From Yoonia rosea (GTDB taxonomy: Bacteria; Pseudomonadota; Alphaproteobacteria; Rhodobacterales; Rhodobacteraceae), in contig NZ_FTPR01000001.1 of the NCBI RefSeq assembly GCF_900156505.1, positions 434,001 to 498,000 on the forward strand: 64,000 nucleotides of DNA. The letters are read 5' to 3'. Shown in pieces: positions 8,755 through 19,283 of the stretch; within the stretch, counting starts at the first letter, position 1; the number at the start of each line of letters is the position of its first letter. The position numbers were made by a program, and so were the translations under genes. Under the pieces are notes generated by a model. That model saw only the letters and a list, made by a program, of their open reading frames with translations. It was not told where the DNA came from and made no database searches.

Positions 8755-9582
8755 TTAGGAAGAACCCGCCGATACAGCGCCCGTTCCGGCGAGTGGCCAG
8801 TAGAAATCCGGCGGAATCCCGGCCTCCGCGCGCTTCTCTTCGTTGAAGGGCGGTTTGAGATTGCCGTGGAAATACTTGCGCACCAGATCGTGGAACACAC
8901 CGGTCGGGTCAAGGTCATGGCGGCCACACAGGAAGTGGAACCATTTGGACCCGTAGGCCACATGATGGACCTCTTCGGCGTAGATCGTTTCGAGCGCCGC
9001 GACAGCAGAGGTGAGTTTTGCCTGTTTGAAAATCTTGATCATCCCGGGCGTTACATCAAGTCCGCGTGCCTCAAGCACCATCGGCACGACGGCAAGTCGG
9101 CCCATCAGATCATCGACGGTGTCTTCGGCCGCGCGCCACATGCCCGCATGTGCGGGCAAGGCCCCGTAGTGGCTGCCAAGCTCTTCAAGACAGTCGCACA
9201 TCAGGTTGAAGTGTTTGGATTCCTCATCCGCCGCTTTGACCCAATCATCATAATAGCCCAAGGGAAGCTTCGTGTCGGAAAACCGCGCAATGATATCCCA
9301 ATGCAGATCGACGGCGTTGAGTTCGATATGCGCGACCGCATGCAGGAGCGCAATGCGCCCCGCCTCAGTGCCCGGTTTGCGGTGGGGGACGTCGCGTGGA
9401 TCAAGCAGTTCCGGTCGGTCTGGCCGCGCAGGGCGCAAGGGCGGCGTCGCTGTGCCAATCTCGATCACGTCGCCCGCGGCGCGGGCGGCCTGCCATTGCG
9501 CGGCGTATTGACGGGACAGGGCGGTCTTGGCGCGGCCGTCCGCGGTGGTCAGCACCGCGACGGCCATCTCTGTCAGGGTCAC
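8755..9582 (-). CDS. DUF455 ferritin-like protein
   Basis: A 275-residue member of the DUF455 (COG2833) group, built on a ferritin-like four-helix bundle. Carboxylate and histidine residues expected to bind a di-metal centre are present: HAVAHIELNAVDLHWD around residues 80–95, KAADEESKHF near 116–125, and ETIYAEEVHHVAYG near 195–208. The function of the family is not established; some annotations suggest oxidation chemistry on nucleic-acid or lipid substrates. The start codon overlaps the stop of the upstream peroxiredoxin gene by four bases (ATGA), so both are likely one operon, which fits an oxidative-stress setting. Confidence 0.85.
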   Translation of the reverse strand: MTLTEMAVAVLTTADGRAKTALSRQYAAQWQAARAAGDVIEIGTATPPLRPARPDRPELLDPRDVPHRKPGTEAGRIALLHAVAHIELNAVDLHWDIIARFSDTKLPLGYYDDWVKAADEESKHFNLMCDCLEELGSHYGALPAHAGMWRAAEDTVDDLMGRLAVVPMVLEARGLDVTPGMIKIFKQAKLTSAVAALETIYAEEVHHVAYGSKWFHFLCGRHDLDPTGVFHDLVRKYFHGNLKPPFNEEKRAEAGIPPDFYWPLAGTGAVSAGSS

Positions 9583-10046
9583 GCCGCGCGGACCGCTTCA
9601 AGCACGGCTTCGACGTGGCCGGGGACTTTGACCTTGCGCCACGCTTGGGCAATCTTGCCATCCGCACCGATCAGATAGGTGGCCCGCTCGATGCCCATAT
9701 AGGTCTTGCCGTACATGCTTTTTTCGACCCAGGTGCCGTAGCGTTCACAGACATCGCCTTCCTCATCCGACAAAAGCGCAATTTTCAGGTCATGTTTGGC
9801 GACGAATTTATCGTGTTTCTTGACGCTGTCTTTGGACACGCCGAGCACGATGGTGTCTTCGGCGGCAAATGCTTCAACCATATCGGTAAATCCGATGGCC
9901 TCTTTCGTGCAACCGGGCGTGTCGTCTTTGGGGTAGAAGTAGAGCACGACCTTTTTGCCTTTGAAATCGGAAAGGTTCACGATCTCGCCACCGTCGCGGG
10001 GCAGGCTGAAGGCGGGGGCGGTGTCACCGATTGCGGGCTGTGTCAT
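9579..10046 (-). CDS. bcp: Thioredoxin-dependent peroxiredoxin, Bcp type
   Basis: Peroxiredoxin Q/Bcp reduces hydrogen peroxide and organic peroxides with electrons from thioredoxin. With the start chosen here the protein has 155 residues; the peroxidatic cysteine is C46 in YPKDDTPGCTKEA. A second cysteine in the usual C-x4-C position is lacking, so resolution would use another cysteine such as the one near residue 84 (VCERYG), or a partner thiol. An AAAGGA sequence precedes ATG 10046, which makes it preferable to the upstream in-frame start at 10070. The gene is translationally coupled to the DUF455 gene and divergent from the large AsmA-like gene. Confidence 0.93.
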   Translation of the reverse strand: MTQPAIGDTAPAFSLPRDGGEIVNLSDFKGKKVVLYFYPKDDTPGCTKEAIGFTDMVEAFAAEDTIVLGVSKDSVKKHDKFVAKHDLKIALLSDEEGDVCERYGTWVEKSMYGKTYMGIERATYLIGADGKIAQAWRKVKVPGHVEAVLEAVRAA

Positions 10047-10092
10047 GGGGGCGTCCTTTTTGCGTTTCACTTTCCTAGTTTTGTTTTAGGTC

Positions 10093-13000
10093 ATGACAGG
10101 CAAAGATAAAGAGCAAAGCGCGCGCCGTGCTGCGCAAGATAAGGCCATAATGACCGAAGAGACCGACCCAAACCAGACGAGGCCCGCGCGGCCCAAGGGG
10201 ATGCGCCCTTGGGTGTTCTGGCTGCGTGCGGTGTTTGTGGTCTGCATGATGCCCCTTGTTTTTCTGGCGGCCGCCGCAGTTATGGTCATTGATCGCGATA
10301 TTACTGCGCCCAGCTGGATCACCGACCGCATCGAGGCGCGGGCCGATGCGCTCTTGGAGGGTGGCAGTCTTGAGTTCGGGGCGATTACCGTGCGGATTGG
10401 CCGTGATCTGCACCCGACCGTGCGTCTTGTGGACACGCGGCTGGTGGATGCCGGCGGGTTAACGCTCACGCGGGTGCCTCTGGTTGAGGGGGGCATGTCG
10501 CCGCGCGGTTTGATCCTGCAACAAGAGGTCCTGATGCAGAACGTGCGCCTGATCGGCGCGCAGGTAAACCTGCGCCGCGCGCGCGACGGATCAGTGTCTT
10601 TTGCGCTGACTGCCGGGGGTGGAGATCTGGGGCAAGCGCGGTCTTTGCCTGAATTGCTTGAACAGTTTGATCGCGTTTTTGAACGCCCCGCACTTGAGGC
10701 ACTTGAAACCGTGCGGGCGGACGGGCTGATCGTGAATTTTGATGATGCGCGGGCGGGCCGCAGCTGGGTTGTGGATGGCGGCAGTGTGGCGCTTGATCTG
10801 CGCGGCGGCGAGACCGCGATTAATGGCAGTTTTTCGTTGTTGTCGGGCCGCGCTGATGTGACAGGGGTGACCCTGTCCTATATCAGCCCGCGCGGCAGCC
10901 GTGCTGCGCAGGTGGGCATTAACCTGACCAATGCTGAGGCGAGCGACATTGCAGCGCAATCCCCTGCGCTGCGGTGGTTGCAAGGCGTCGAGGCCCCGAT
11001 CACCGCCGCTTTGCGCACCGAGCTTGATGAAGACGGTGCCCTTGGGCAGCTCAATGCCTTCCTTGAAATCGGGACCGGTGTCTTGCAGCCGAACCCTGCG
11101 ACCGATCCCATCGCCTTTGATGATGCCAAGGCCTATTTTACCTATGATCCTGTGCGCGATCTGATCGCCTTCAGCGAGGTGTCGCTGGAAACCGCGTGGG
11201 GCAGTTTGCGCGCAGATGGTGACGCCTATCTGCGCGAATTCAGGGATGGTTTGCCGCGCGCATCATTGGCACAGTTTCGGTTTCGCGATGTGGCGCTGAA
11301 CCCGCCGGGCTTTTTTGATGCGCCGCCAGAAATTACCGAGGCTTCGATCGACCTGCGTCTGCGCTTTGAGCCCTTCTCGGTGGAGATCGGGCAGGCGGTG
11401 ATGACGGATGGCGAAGTGCGGCTTGATGCAAGCGGCGTGTTGGCTGCAACCGACGCGGGCTGGCAATTGGCGCTGGATGCGCAGGTTGCAGAAATCACGC
11501 CCGAGCGGCTTGTATCCTTCTGGCCGATAAACATGAAACCGGGTTCGCGGCGGTGGGTGACCAACAATCTGACAGACGGACGTTTGTTTGACGTGGATAT
11601 GGGGCTGCGGATTGCGCCCGAGCGCGCAGCACAGTTCGCGGTGGACTTTGAATTCGAAGGCACGTCAGTCAAGTTCTTACGGAATATCCCACCTATTACC
11701 GGTGCGCGCGGTTCTGCCAGTATCGCGGACAACCGGTTAATTGTCGGATTGGATGATGGTGTCGTGAATGCGCCACAGGGCGGGCCGATGCAGCTGGCCG
11801 GATCGGATTTCACCATTGTTGATCTGCGGCTGAACCCGTCGCCCGCGATTCTGAACCTGCGGGTGGACAGTTCTATGACTGCCGCCCTGTCTGTGCTTAA
11901 TCAAGAGCCTTTTTCCTACATGGACAAAGCCAATCTGCCGGTGACACTCGGCGATGGACGGGCCCTGACCGAAGGCCAGATTACGTGGCCGTTGCAACCG
12001 CGCCCCGCACCGGACACCGTCCTTTTCGAGATGACGTCGCAGTTGCGCAATGTGCGCAGTGATGTGCTGATTGCGGGGCGCAGTTTTGCGGCCCCCCGTC
12101 TGACCGTGACAGCCAGCAGGCGCGGCGTGAATATCGCGGGTCCCGTACGTGTTGGGGATGTGACCGGCGTTGGCGCATGGGACCAACGTTTTGGTGATCC
12201 GGACCGTCCCGGCAGCCGTGTGACGGCGGATGTCGCACTTTCGCAGGCGTTTCTGGATGAGTTCAACATCGCGCTGCCGCCCGGCACGATCCGGGGCAAT
12301 GGTACAGGTGCGCTTGCGGTTGATTTTCAGCGTGGCCGGCCTCCCGCATTCAGTTTGCGTTCCGATTTGCAGGGGCTGACGGTGGCAATTCCCGCGATCG
12401 GGTGGTCCAAAGGGCCCGGAACGGCGGGCAACCTGTTGATCGCGGGAACTTTGGGCGCGGTGCCGACTATCGACACACTTGAGATTGCTGGCGGTGGCTT
12501 GCAGGCGGCGGGGCGGATCACGCTGGACCCTTCGGGGGGTTTGCAGAGCGCGCAGTTCACGCAGTTCCGCGTCGGCAATTGGTTTAATGCACCGCTGACA
12601 TTGCGCGGACGTGGGGCGGGCCAGCCGGTCGGCGTCGAGATTACCGGCGGCACGCTTGATCTGCGCAACGCTGCATTCAGCGGCGGGCAGCAGAATGGCG
12701 GGCCCGTCCAGATTGCGCTGGATCGCTTGCAGGTCACCGAAGGGGTCGCCCTGACAAATTTCCGTGGCGATTTTCGCGGTCAGGGCGGATTTCGGGGCGA
12801 GTTTACGGGGCGGATCAACGGTGAGACCGGTATCGCTGGCACGGTTGCGCCGCGCGACGGGCGCTCTGCGGTGCAGTTGCGCAGCGATGATGCGGGCGGT
12901 GTTCTGCGCGCGGCAGGGTTGATGCGCAACGCGGTAGGTGGCACGGCTGAGTTGACACTTTTGCCCGCGATCGGCCCAGGTACCTTTGACGGGACCCTGC

Positions 13001-13437
13001 GGGTGCGCAACATCCGCATGCGCGACGCGCCCGCAATTGCGGCCCTGCTGGATGCAATCAGCGTTGTCGGGCTATTACAGCAACTGGACGGGCAGGGGCT
13101 GGCATTTGACGAAATGGACGCGCGGTTCCGTTTGACGCCGCAACAAGTGATCGTGTCCGAGGCGAGCGCGGTTGGTCCGGGGCTTGGCATTTCTGTGGAC
13201 GGCATCTACACGCTGGCGAATAAACAGATTGATCTGCAGGGCGTCGTGTCACCATTTTATCTGGTCAACAGTATCGGTTCTTTCCTGACACGCAGGGGTG
13301 AGGGATTGATCGGGTTCAACTTCAACATCGGCGGCACGTCTGACGCGCCGCAAGTGGCTGTGAATCCGTTGTCCGCGCTGACACCGGGGATGTTCCGCGA
13401 GATCTTTCGCAGGCCAGCACCGGAACTTCCCCAATGA
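10093..13437 (+). CDS. AsmA/YhdP-like DUF3971 envelope protein
   Basis: A 1114-residue protein with a basic, proline-rich cytoplasmic start, one transmembrane segment at about residues 38–62 ([21 protein letters not shown]), and a long periplasmic part dominated by β-strands. The middle fits DUF3971 and the end the AsmA-like C-terminal domain. Proteins of this AsmA/TamB/YhdP class are thought to form hydrophobic grooves bridging the envelope and to move phospholipid to the outer membrane. An in-frame ATG at 10150 with ATAAGG upstream is an alternative start. Its stop overlaps the queA start by four bases. Confidence 0.85.
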   Translation: MTGKDKEQSARRAAQDKAIMTEETDPNQTRPARPKGMRPWVFWLRAVFVVCMMPLVFLAAAAVMVIDRDITAPSWITDRIEARADALLEGGSLEFGAITVRIGRDLHPTVRLVDTRLVDAGGLTLTRVPLVEGGMSPRGLILQQEVLMQNVRLIGAQVNLRRARDGSVSFALTAGGGDLGQARSLPELLEQFDRVFERPALEALETVRADGLIVNFDDARAGRSWVVDGGSVALDLRGGETAINGSFSLLSGRADVTGVTLSYISPRGSRAAQVGINLTNAEASDIAAQSPALRWLQGVEAPITAALRTELDEDGALGQLNAFLEIGTGVLQPNPATDPIAFDDAKAYFTYDPVRDLIAFSEVSLETAWGSLRADGDAYLREFRDGLPRASLAQFRFRDVALNPPGFFDAPPEITEASIDLRLRFEPFSVEIGQAVMTDGEVRLDASGVLAATDAGWQLALDAQVAEITPERLVSFWPINMKPGSRRWVTNNLTDGRLFDVDMGLRIAPERAAQFAVDFEFEGTSVKFLRNIPPITGARGSASIADNRLIVGLDDGVVNAPQGGPMQLAGSDFTIVDLRLNPSPAILNLRVDSSMTAALSVLNQEPFSYMDKANLPVTLGDGRALTEGQITWPLQPRPAPDTVLFEMTSQLRNVRSDVLIAGRSFAAPRLTVTASRRGVNIAGPVRVGDVTGVGAWDQRFGDPDRPGSRVTADVALSQAFLDEFNIALPPGTIRGNGTGALAVDFQRGRPPAFSLRSDLQGLTVAIPAIGWSKGPGTAGNLLIAGTLGAVPTIDTLEIAGGGLQAAGRITLDPSGGLQSAQFTQFRVGNWFNAPLTLRGRGAGQPVGVEITGGTLDLRNAAFSGGQQNGGPVQIALDRLQVTEGVALTNFRGDFRGQGGFRGEFTGRINGETGIAGTVAPRDGRSAVQLRSDDAGGVLRAAGLMRNAVGGTAELTLLPAIGPGTFDGTLRVRNIRMRDAPAIAALLDAISVVGLLQQLDGQGLAFDEMDARFRLTPQQVIVSEASAVGPGLGISVDGIYTLANKQIDLQGVVSPFYLVNSIGSFLTRRGEGLIGFNFNIGGTSDAPQVAVNPLSALTPGMFREIFRRPAPELPQ

Positions 13438-14501
13438 AACTGAGCGAATTTGATTTCGACCTTCCTGAAGAATTGATTGCCACGCGGCCAGCGCGCCCGC
13501 GGTCCTCTGCACGGCTGTTACTGGCGCAGGGGACGGCCATCGAGGACCGGATCGTCAATCAGCTCCCGGACATCTTGCAGCCCGGCGACCGGTTGATCCT
13601 GAACGATACCAAAGTGATCCCTGCACGTTTGTTCGGCGTCCGTCATCGCAGTGGTGAGGCCGGCGAGACCGCCGCGCGGATGGATGTCACCTTGTTGGAA
13701 CCGCGCGCGGACGGGGCGTGGTCGGCGCTGATCAAGCCGCTGAAAAAGGTGCGCGATGGCGAAGTGATTGTCTTCTCGGATGAATTAAGCGCCGAAGTTG
13801 TCGGGCGCGGTGACGGGCAGGGGTATCTGCAATTCAACCTCAAGGGCGACGATTTTGATGCGGCGCTGAATGCGGTCGGCGCGATGCCTTTGCCACCTTA
13901 TATCGCAGGCAAAAGGCCTGCGGATGAGGCGGACAAGCAGGATTACCAGACTTATTGGGCGCGTCACAGCGGGGCTGTTGCGGCACCGACAGCGTCACTC
14001 CATTTTGATGGCCCGTTGCTCGCGGCACTGGCCGCGCGGGGTGTGGAATTCACGCATGTCACATTGCATGTGGGGGCGGGGACGTTTCTGCCAGTGAAGG
14101 TAGATGACGTGCGCGATCACAAGATGCACGCCGAATGGGGCGAGGTGACGCCGCAAGCAGCGGCAGAAATGAACGCGACAAAGGCCGCAGGCCACCGCGT
14201 GATTCCCGTCGGTACAACGGCGCTGCGGCTGATCGAGAGCGCGGTGCAGGACGGCAAAATGCAGCCCTGGACGGGGCCCACGGATATTTTCATCACGCCG
14301 GGTTTCCGGTTCCAGATGGCGGACGGGCTCATGACGAATTTCCATTTGCCGAAATCAACGCTGATGATGCTCGTGTCGGCGCTGATGGGCACGGACAACA
14401 TTCGTGCGATTTATGACCATGCGATTGCGGAAAGTTACCGCTTCTTTTCCTATGGTGACAGCTCGCTTCTCTTGCCAGAACAAGAAGGCGCGAATGATTG
14501 A
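13434..14501 (+). CDS. queA: S-adenosylmethionine:tRNA ribosyltransferase-isomerase
   Basis: QueA transfers and rearranges the ribosyl part of SAM onto preQ1 in tRNA, giving epoxyqueuosine in the anticodon wobble position of GUN tRNAs. The 355-residue protein starts [16 protein letters not shown] and contains the family segments [38 protein letters not shown] and [15 protein letters not shown]. All are full length. It is coupled to the preceding AsmA-like gene through a 4-bp overlap. The tgt gene, often next to queA in this group, is not next to it here; an MFS transporter follows instead. Confidence 0.97.
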   Translation: MKLSEFDFDLPEELIATRPARPRSSARLLLAQGTAIEDRIVNQLPDILQPGDRLILNDTKVIPARLFGVRHRSGEAGETAARMDVTLLEPRADGAWSALIKPLKKVRDGEVIVFSDELSAEVVGRGDGQGYLQFNLKGDDFDAALNAVGAMPLPPYIAGKRPADEADKQDYQTYWARHSGAVAAPTASLHFDGPLLAALAARGVEFTHVTLHVGAGTFLPVKVDDVRDHKMHAEWGEVTPQAAAEMNATKAAGHRVIPVGTTALRLIESAVQDGKMQPWTGPTDIFITPGFRFQMADGLMTNFHLPKSTLMMLVSALMGTDNIRAIYDHAIAESYRFFSYGDSSLLLPEQEGAND

Positions 14502-14578
14502 GGCCCTGTCGTTTCTGTGATGAATAATTAGGAGAATCGTGACATTGCACGGTTCTTGCTGTGCTGAAAGGGCGTGTC

Positions 14579-15850
14579 ATGTTTCAGGTATTTACCGGCT
14601 CTTGGGCTTTGTTTGTCGGCATGTTCATGCTGATGGTGGGCAATGGCCTGCAAGGCACGCTGCTGGGTCTGCGCGGCGAGGCGGAAGGCTTTAGCACGTT
14701 CGAGCTTTCGATTGTCATGTCGGCCTATTTTTTGGGGTTTTTGTTCAGTTCGCGCTACACGCCCGAGCTGATCCGCCGTGTTGGTCACGTGCGGGTCTTT
14801 GCGGCCCTCGGATCGATGATTTCGGCGGTGCTCGTGGCCTATCCGGTGCTGATCGAGCCATGGGCATGGACCATTGGCCGCGTGATCATCGGGTTCTGCT
14901 TTTGCGGCGTGTATATCACTGCCGAAAGCTGGCTGAATGATGCGTCCAGCAATGAAAACCGTGGCAAATCCCTGTCGCTTTACATGATCACGCAGATGGC
15001 GGGGATCGTGTTTGCCCAGTGGATCGTCAGCCAGGGGGATGTTTCGGGCTATGTCCTGTTCATCATCCCGTCCATTCTGGTGTCTCTGGCCTTTGCGCCT
15101 GTGCTTTTGTCAGTGCGACCGATGCCGGCCTTTGCATCCACCAAGCCAATGAAACTGCGCAATTTGATCAAGGCGTCACCGCTGGCCTGTTTCGGCATGT
15201 TTATGTTGGGGGGCGTGTTTTCGGCGCAGTTCGGCATGTCGGCCGTTTACGGCAGCCGTGTGGGGCTGACGGTGTCCGAAATCTCTTTGTTTATTTCGGC
15301 GATCTATATTGCAGCACTCATCTTGCAGTACCCGATTGGTTGGCTGTCTGACCGTATGGACCGGCGTGCCTTGATCGTGTGGATTTCCCTGATCGGTGCG
15401 GCGGGTTCAATGATCGCCTTTCTTGTGCCGGGTTACTATGTGCTGATCGTGGTCAGCGGGGCCATCGTGGGCGGCATGTCGAACCCGCTTTATGCGCTGC
15501 TGATCGCTTATGCCAACGACTATCTTGAGAAAGAGGATATGGCCGCGGCCTCGGGTGGGTTGTTGTTTATCAACGGGGTGGGCGCGATTGCCGGACCACT
15601 GACCGTGGGCTTCATTATGGATAGCATCGGTGACAACGGGTTCTGGCTGTTTACGGCGGTCCTGATGGCGTCTGTCGGATTTTATGGCATCTACCGCGCA
15701 ACACAGCGGAGCCGCGAGCATCTTGAGACCGAGAGCGTGACTGTCCCCTATGCGCCGGTCTCTGCCGCTTCCACACCTATTGCGGCCGAGTTGGCGCAAG
15801 AGATGTATATCGATGAAGTTGAGCTTGAAGAAGAGGCGACACAAACGTGA
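14579..15850 (+). CDS. Major facilitator superfamily transporter
   Basis: A 423-residue MFS permease with about twelve hydrophobic segments and the loop 2–3 signature SSRYTPELIRRVGHVRVF. The opening MFQVFTGSWALFVGMFMLMVGNGLQGTLLG resembles YcaD-type transporters of Rhodobacteraceae. I chose ATG 14579, preceded by AAAGGG, over an in-frame GTG at 14561. The C-terminal tail is acidic and probably cytoplasmic. The substrate is unknown; no neighbouring pathway gives a clue, since queA is upstream and a DUF924 gene downstream. Confidence 0.88.
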   Translation: MFQVFTGSWALFVGMFMLMVGNGLQGTLLGLRGEAEGFSTFELSIVMSAYFLGFLFSSRYTPELIRRVGHVRVFAALGSMISAVLVAYPVLIEPWAWTIGRVIIGFCFCGVYITAESWLNDASSNENRGKSLSLYMITQMAGIVFAQWIVSQGDVSGYVLFIIPSILVSLAFAPVLLSVRPMPAFASTKPMKLRNLIKASPLACFGMFMLGGVFSAQFGMSAVYGSRVGLTVSEISLFISAIYIAALILQYPIGWLSDRMDRRALIVWISLIGAAGSMIAFLVPGYYVLIVVSGAIVGGMSNPLYALLIAYANDYLEKEDMAAASGGLLFINGVGAIAGPLTVGFIMDSIGDNGFWLFTAVLMASVGFYGIYRATQRSREHLETESVTVPYAPVSAASTPIAAELAQEMYIDEVELEEEATQT

Positions 15851-15975
15851 TCTTGCGGCGCCAAGCCGACCTCTTATGTCATTTCGCAAGATGATGTGAC
15901 CTTCTAAACACTTGTCAGGCACCAATTAGTCTGTTTGCAATGGGACAGGAGTGAGGATCATCAAGGAGCGGTGCC

Positions 15976-16557
15976 GTGGTAACCCCCGAAGAGGTGTTGG
16001 CGTTTTGGCTGGACGAATGTACGCCTGCCGACTGGTATAAGAGTGATCCTGCGTTTGACGCATTGATCCAGGACAGGTTTGGCGTGGCGTGGCAGGAAGC
16101 CACCGAAGGCGCTTACGGTCTTTGGCTCACATATCCATCAGGCGTTCTGGCCTATATCATTCTGACCGATCAGTTTCCGCGCAATATGTTTCGCGGGAAG
16201 GGCGAGGCCTTTGCCACGGACGGGATTGCGCGTGCCGCTGCCAAGATGGCGATTGATCGCGACTGGGATCTGAAGATTGATGAACCCGCCCGCCAGTTTT
16301 TCTATCTGCCCTTGATGCATGCCGAGAACCTTTCGGATCAGGATCGTGCTGTGCGCCTTATTCATACGCGGATGCCAGAGCATGGTGCGGGCAACCGTGA
16401 TCATGCTTGCGCGCATCGCGCTGTGATCCGCGATTTTGGCCGTTTCCCCTACCGCAACGATGCTTTGGGGCGCAAGACAACGCCAGCTGAGCAGGCGTTT
16501 CTGGATCGCGGTGGTTATGGTGCGGCCTATCGCGCGCAGCAGGAAGCCGCAAAATAG
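15976..16557 (+). CDS. DUF924 family protein
   Basis: A 193-residue protein of the DUF924 family (TPR-like helical fold). Conserved landmarks include VLAFWLDECTPADWYKSDPAFD at the start, ILTDQFPRNMFRG in the middle and FGRFPYRNDALGR near the C-terminus. Translation starts at GTG 15976, eight bases after AAGGAG. Its function is not established; no catalytic motif is evident. It precedes lpdA by about 100 bp, but that gap holds palindromes and probably its own promoter, so the two need not be one operon. Confidence 0.9.
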   Translation: MVTPEEVLAFWLDECTPADWYKSDPAFDALIQDRFGVAWQEATEGAYGLWLTYPSGVLAYIILTDQFPRNMFRGKGEAFATDGIARAAAKMAIDRDWDLKIDEPARQFFYLPLMHAENLSDQDRAVRLIHTRMPEHGAGNRDHACAHRAVIRDFGRFPYRNDALGRKTTPAEQAFLDRGGYGAAYRAQQEAAK

Positions 16558-16585
16558 GGCCGTTGCGCTAGCCGGTTGGCTGTTA

Positions 16586-16607
16586 TGACCTAAGGTCACT
16601 AGAGGTC
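16586..16607. promoter_or_regulatory. Inverted repeat TGACCT-N-AGGTCA in lpdA leader
   Basis: TGACCT (16586–16591) and AGGTCA (16593–16598) form a perfect palindrome with one central base; a third half-site AGGTC follows at 16603–16607. It lies 50–75 bp upstream of lpdA. This looks like a regulator-binding site; the regulator is not known. Confidence 0.4.
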
Positions 16608-16620
16608 GTCCGGGAAATAG

Positions 16621-16637
16621 TTTAGTGTTCAACTAAA
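16621..16637. promoter_or_regulatory. Inverted repeat TTTAGT-N5-ACTAAA upstream of lpdA
   Basis: TTTAGT (16621–16626) and ACTAAA (16632–16637) flank five bases, with further A/T symmetry outside the arms. It stands about 9 bp before the lpdA GGAG ribosome-binding site, so a bound protein or an RNA hairpin here could control expression. Confidence 0.4.
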
Positions 16638-16659
16638 TTTCGAATTGGAGGGCCCATCC

Positions 16660-18054
16660 ATGGCTGCACAGAACTTTGACGTGATTGTAATTGGTGCCGG
16701 ACCGGGCGGCTATGTGGCGGCAATCCGTGCCTCACAACTTGGTATGAAGGTTGCCATTGTTGAACGCGAGAACCTCGGCGGGATTTGTCTGAACTGGGGC
16801 TGTATTCCCACCAAGGCGATGCTGCGGTCATCGGAAGTCTTTCACCTGATGCACCGTGCCAAGGAATTTGGCCTTAAAGCGACCGGCATTGATTATGATC
16901 TGGATGCGGTGGTTAAGCGCAGCCGCGCGGTTGCGGGGCAGTTGTCGGGCGGGATCGGTCACTTGATGAAAAAGAACAAAGTGACCGTCTTTATGGGTGA
17001 GGCCACGATCCCCGCCAAAGGCAAAGTCAGCGTCAAGGGTGCAAAGGGCACCGAAGAGCTGACAGCCAAGAACATCGTGCTGGCCACGGGTGCGCGGGCG
17101 CGTGAACTGCCCGGGCTTGAGGCCGATGGTGATCTGGTCTGGACATACCGTCATGCGTTGCAGCCCAAGAAGATGCCAAAGAAATTGCTGGTCATCGGAT
17201 CTGGCGCGATCGGGATTGAATTTGCCAGCTTCTACAACACGCTGGGCGCTGACACGACGGTCGTTGAGGTCATGGACCGCGTGCTGCCTGTGGAAGACGC
17301 CGAGATTTCGGCCTTTGCCAAGAAACAATTCGTCAAGCAGGGCATGACGATCATGGAGAAATCCATGGTGAAACAGTTGGACCGTGGCAAAGGCAAAGTC
17401 ACCGCACATATCGAAACGGGTGGCAAAACCGAGAAAATGGAGTTCGACACGGTGATTTCTGCGGTCGGGATTGTCGGCAATGTCGAGGGTCTGGGGCTGG
17501 AAGACCTGGGCGTGAAAATCGACCGCACCCATGTGATTACGGATGAATTCTGCCGCACCGGTGTTGAAGGGCTTTATGCGATTGGTGATATCGCAGGCGC
17601 GCCGTGGTTGGCGCACAAGGCCAGCCACGAAGGCGTGATGGTGGCCGACCTGATCGCGGGCAAACACGCGCATCCGGTCAAGCCCGAAAGCATCGCGGGC
17701 TGTACCTATTGCCATCCGCAGGTTGCCTCAGTCGGCTATACCGAGGCGAAGGCCAAAGAGCTGGGCTATGACATCAAGGTCGGGCGGTTTCCGTTCATCG
17801 GCAACGGCAAGGCAATTGCCTTGGGCGAGCCTGAAGGCATGATCAAAACCGTATTTGATGCCAAGACAGGCGAGCTGTTGGGCGCACATATGGTCGGCGC
17901 GGAAGTCACTGAACTGATCCAAGGCTATGTTGTGGGGCGTCAGTTGGAGACGACCGAGGAAGACCTGATGAACACCGTCTTCCCGCACCCAACGCTGTCG
18001 GAAATGATGCACGAAAGCGTGCTGGATGCCTATGACCGTGTGATCCACATGTAA
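16660..18054 (+). CDS. lpdA: Dihydrolipoyl dehydrogenase (E3)
   Basis: E3 reoxidises the dihydrolipoyl groups of 2-oxo-acid dehydrogenase complexes, passing electrons through FAD and a disulfide to NAD. In this 464-residue protein the FAD motif is VIGAGPGGYVAA (10–21), the redox disulfide is C43/C48 in GGICLNWGCIPTKA, the NAD motif is VIGSGAIGIEFAS, and the catalytic His–Glu pair lies in FPHPTLSEMMHES near the end. No lipoyl domain is attached. ATG 16660 follows GGAG and is preferred to TTG 16645. No E1 or E2 genes are adjacent, so it may be shared by several complexes, possibly including branched-chain amino acid breakdown. A strong terminator follows. Confidence 0.96.
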   Translation: MAAQNFDVIVIGAGPGGYVAAIRASQLGMKVAIVERENLGGICLNWGCIPTKAMLRSSEVFHLMHRAKEFGLKATGIDYDLDAVVKRSRAVAGQLSGGIGHLMKKNKVTVFMGEATIPAKGKVSVKGAKGTEELTAKNIVLATGARARELPGLEADGDLVWTYRHALQPKKMPKKLLVIGSGAIGIEFASFYNTLGADTTVVEVMDRVLPVEDAEISAFAKKQFVKQGMTIMEKSMVKQLDRGKGKVTAHIETGGKTEKMEFDTVISAVGIVGNVEGLGLEDLGVKIDRTHVITDEFCRTGVEGLYAIGDIAGAPWLAHKASHEGVMVADLIAGKHAHPVKPESIAGCTYCHPQVASVGYTEAKAKELGYDIKVGRFPFIGNGKAIALGEPEGMIKTVFDAKTGELLGAHMVGAEVTELIQGYVVGRQLETTEEDLMNTVFPHPTLSEMMHESVLDAYDRVIHM

Positions 18055-18083
18055 GGTGGATCAAGATCCACCTTACGCCATGC

Positions 18084-18118
18084 AAAACCCGCCCCTTGAT
18101 GAAAAGGGCGGGTTTTTT
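18084..18118 (+). terminator. Intrinsic terminator of lpdA
   Basis: AAACCCGCCC (ending 18094) pairs with GGGCGGGTTT (18106–18115) over an 11-nt loop and is followed by six T residues (18113–18118). The A-run on the left gives it bidirectional character for the convergent DUF4394 gene. Confidence 0.88.
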
Positions 18119-18134
18119 GTTACAGGGATAACGC

Positions 18135-18986
18135 CTAGTTCGGCAACATCGCCGCGAAACCTGTGTAGGCGCGCATGCCCGCATCGGCCATCATGGTCGC
18201 TTCACCTGTTGTCAGGTCGATGCTGTAGAGACCCGATGTGTCCGCACCCTCAAGCATCAGAATGGCATAGGCCATGTTTTCGCCTTCGGCAGGCGAGACA
18301 ATTTCAAAACCGCCCATGATTGACAGATCGGCAACTGCACCGTCAATCGTGATCGGCGCGACCGTGGCCAGCGTCCCTGCGTTATTGGCAAGTGTGACCA
18401 GCGCGTTGGTTTCGGCGTCCAGCGCGTATTGCGCTGTTTCTGATGCCGTCATGCCGTTGATGGCATTGGTGTAGGCGTTGGCAAAGATCATGGGCGCGCT
18501 GCCTTCGTTGGCATCACCAGCGGCATAGGCCAGATCGGTAAAGCGCAGGACCGAGTTTGCACGGTCGTCCATGTCACCAAAGCCCATGGGGAAATAAACC
18601 AAATTCAGACCATCTGTTGTAACGGCGCGTACCGCGTCGATCTGGTTGTTGAAGTCAAAGCCCATCGCGGCATCTGCACCGATCATCACCTCGGGTGCGA
18701 CGGTGTTCTCCATGGGTGTCACCGCGCCAGTGACGGTGTCGATCCCGTAGACCATGCCATCACGGGTGATCCCGATCACATCTCCGGTCACAGGGCGGTA
18801 GGCGATGGCATCAACATGGGTAGAGAGATCAACGGATGTGCCTGTCTCGACAAGGCCGGGAAACATCACAAGTGTCCGTCCATCGTCGGTCAGGCCGTAT
18901 CCGGAGGCAGGGCTCGCATGACCTGCGGCAAATGCGGGTGCTGCGAGGATGGTCAGCGCGGCTGCAGAAATCAGTGTCTTTTTCAT
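18135..18986 (-). CDS. Secreted DUF4394 domain protein
   Basis: A 283-residue exported protein. Residues 1–24 are a signal peptide (MKKTLISAAALTILAAPAFA) with an Ala-x-Ala cleavage site. The remainder matches DUF4394: repeated short β-blade units such as GYGLTDDGRTLVMF, VDAIAYRPVTGDVIGIT and GLYSIDLTTGEATMM, compatible with a β-propeller. ATG 18986 follows AAAGGAAAA and gives the signal peptide at the very start, so it is preferred to the in-frame start at 19019. Function unknown; presumably periplasmic or extracellular. It is monocistronic and divergent from uvrA. Confidence 0.85.
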   Translation of the reverse strand: MKKTLISAAALTILAAPAFAAGHASPASGYGLTDDGRTLVMFPGLVETGTSVDLSTHVDAIAYRPVTGDVIGITRDGMVYGIDTVTGAVTPMENTVAPEVMIGADAAMGFDFNNQIDAVRAVTTDGLNLVYFPMGFGDMDDRANSVLRFTDLAYAAGDANEGSAPMIFANAYTNAINGMTASETAQYALDAETNALVTLANNAGTLATVAPITIDGAVADLSIMGGFEIVSPAEGENMAYAILMLEGADTSGLYSIDLTTGEATMMADAGMRAYTGFAAMLPN

Positions 18987-19204
18987 AGTCGTTTTCCTTT
19001 TGGTTTGCGTCGGCGACAAGGCCTGACTTGACCTAAGAAATCGGCTCTAACATATTGAAAGTAAATGTATTAAACTTTTTTGTGAGAGTGAAACTATCGG
19101 CTTCGCGCTTGCGTGTCTCCTCGCTGTTTGTGCCTGATGGTGTGGCTGTTTTTGCCAAGTTGCGTGACGGCTGGTCTGTCCTTTGGCGAAGATTTCTGCA
19201 AAAT

Positions 19205-19219
19205 GTTTCACGAATGTTC
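19205..19219 (+). promoter_or_regulatory. Candidate SOS (LexA) box upstream of uvrA
   Basis: GTTTcacgaatGTTC matches the alphaproteobacterial SOS consensus GTTC-N7-GTTC with one substitution (GTTT). It ends 64 bp before the uvrA start. uvrA is a usual LexA target, and lexA with a perfect box occurs in the same window. Confidence 0.65.
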
Positions 19220-19283
19220 CCAAGACGGGCTGGCGGTTCGCTTCGGGACTGCTATCTGATGTCTATAGGCTCTGGGGGTCGAG

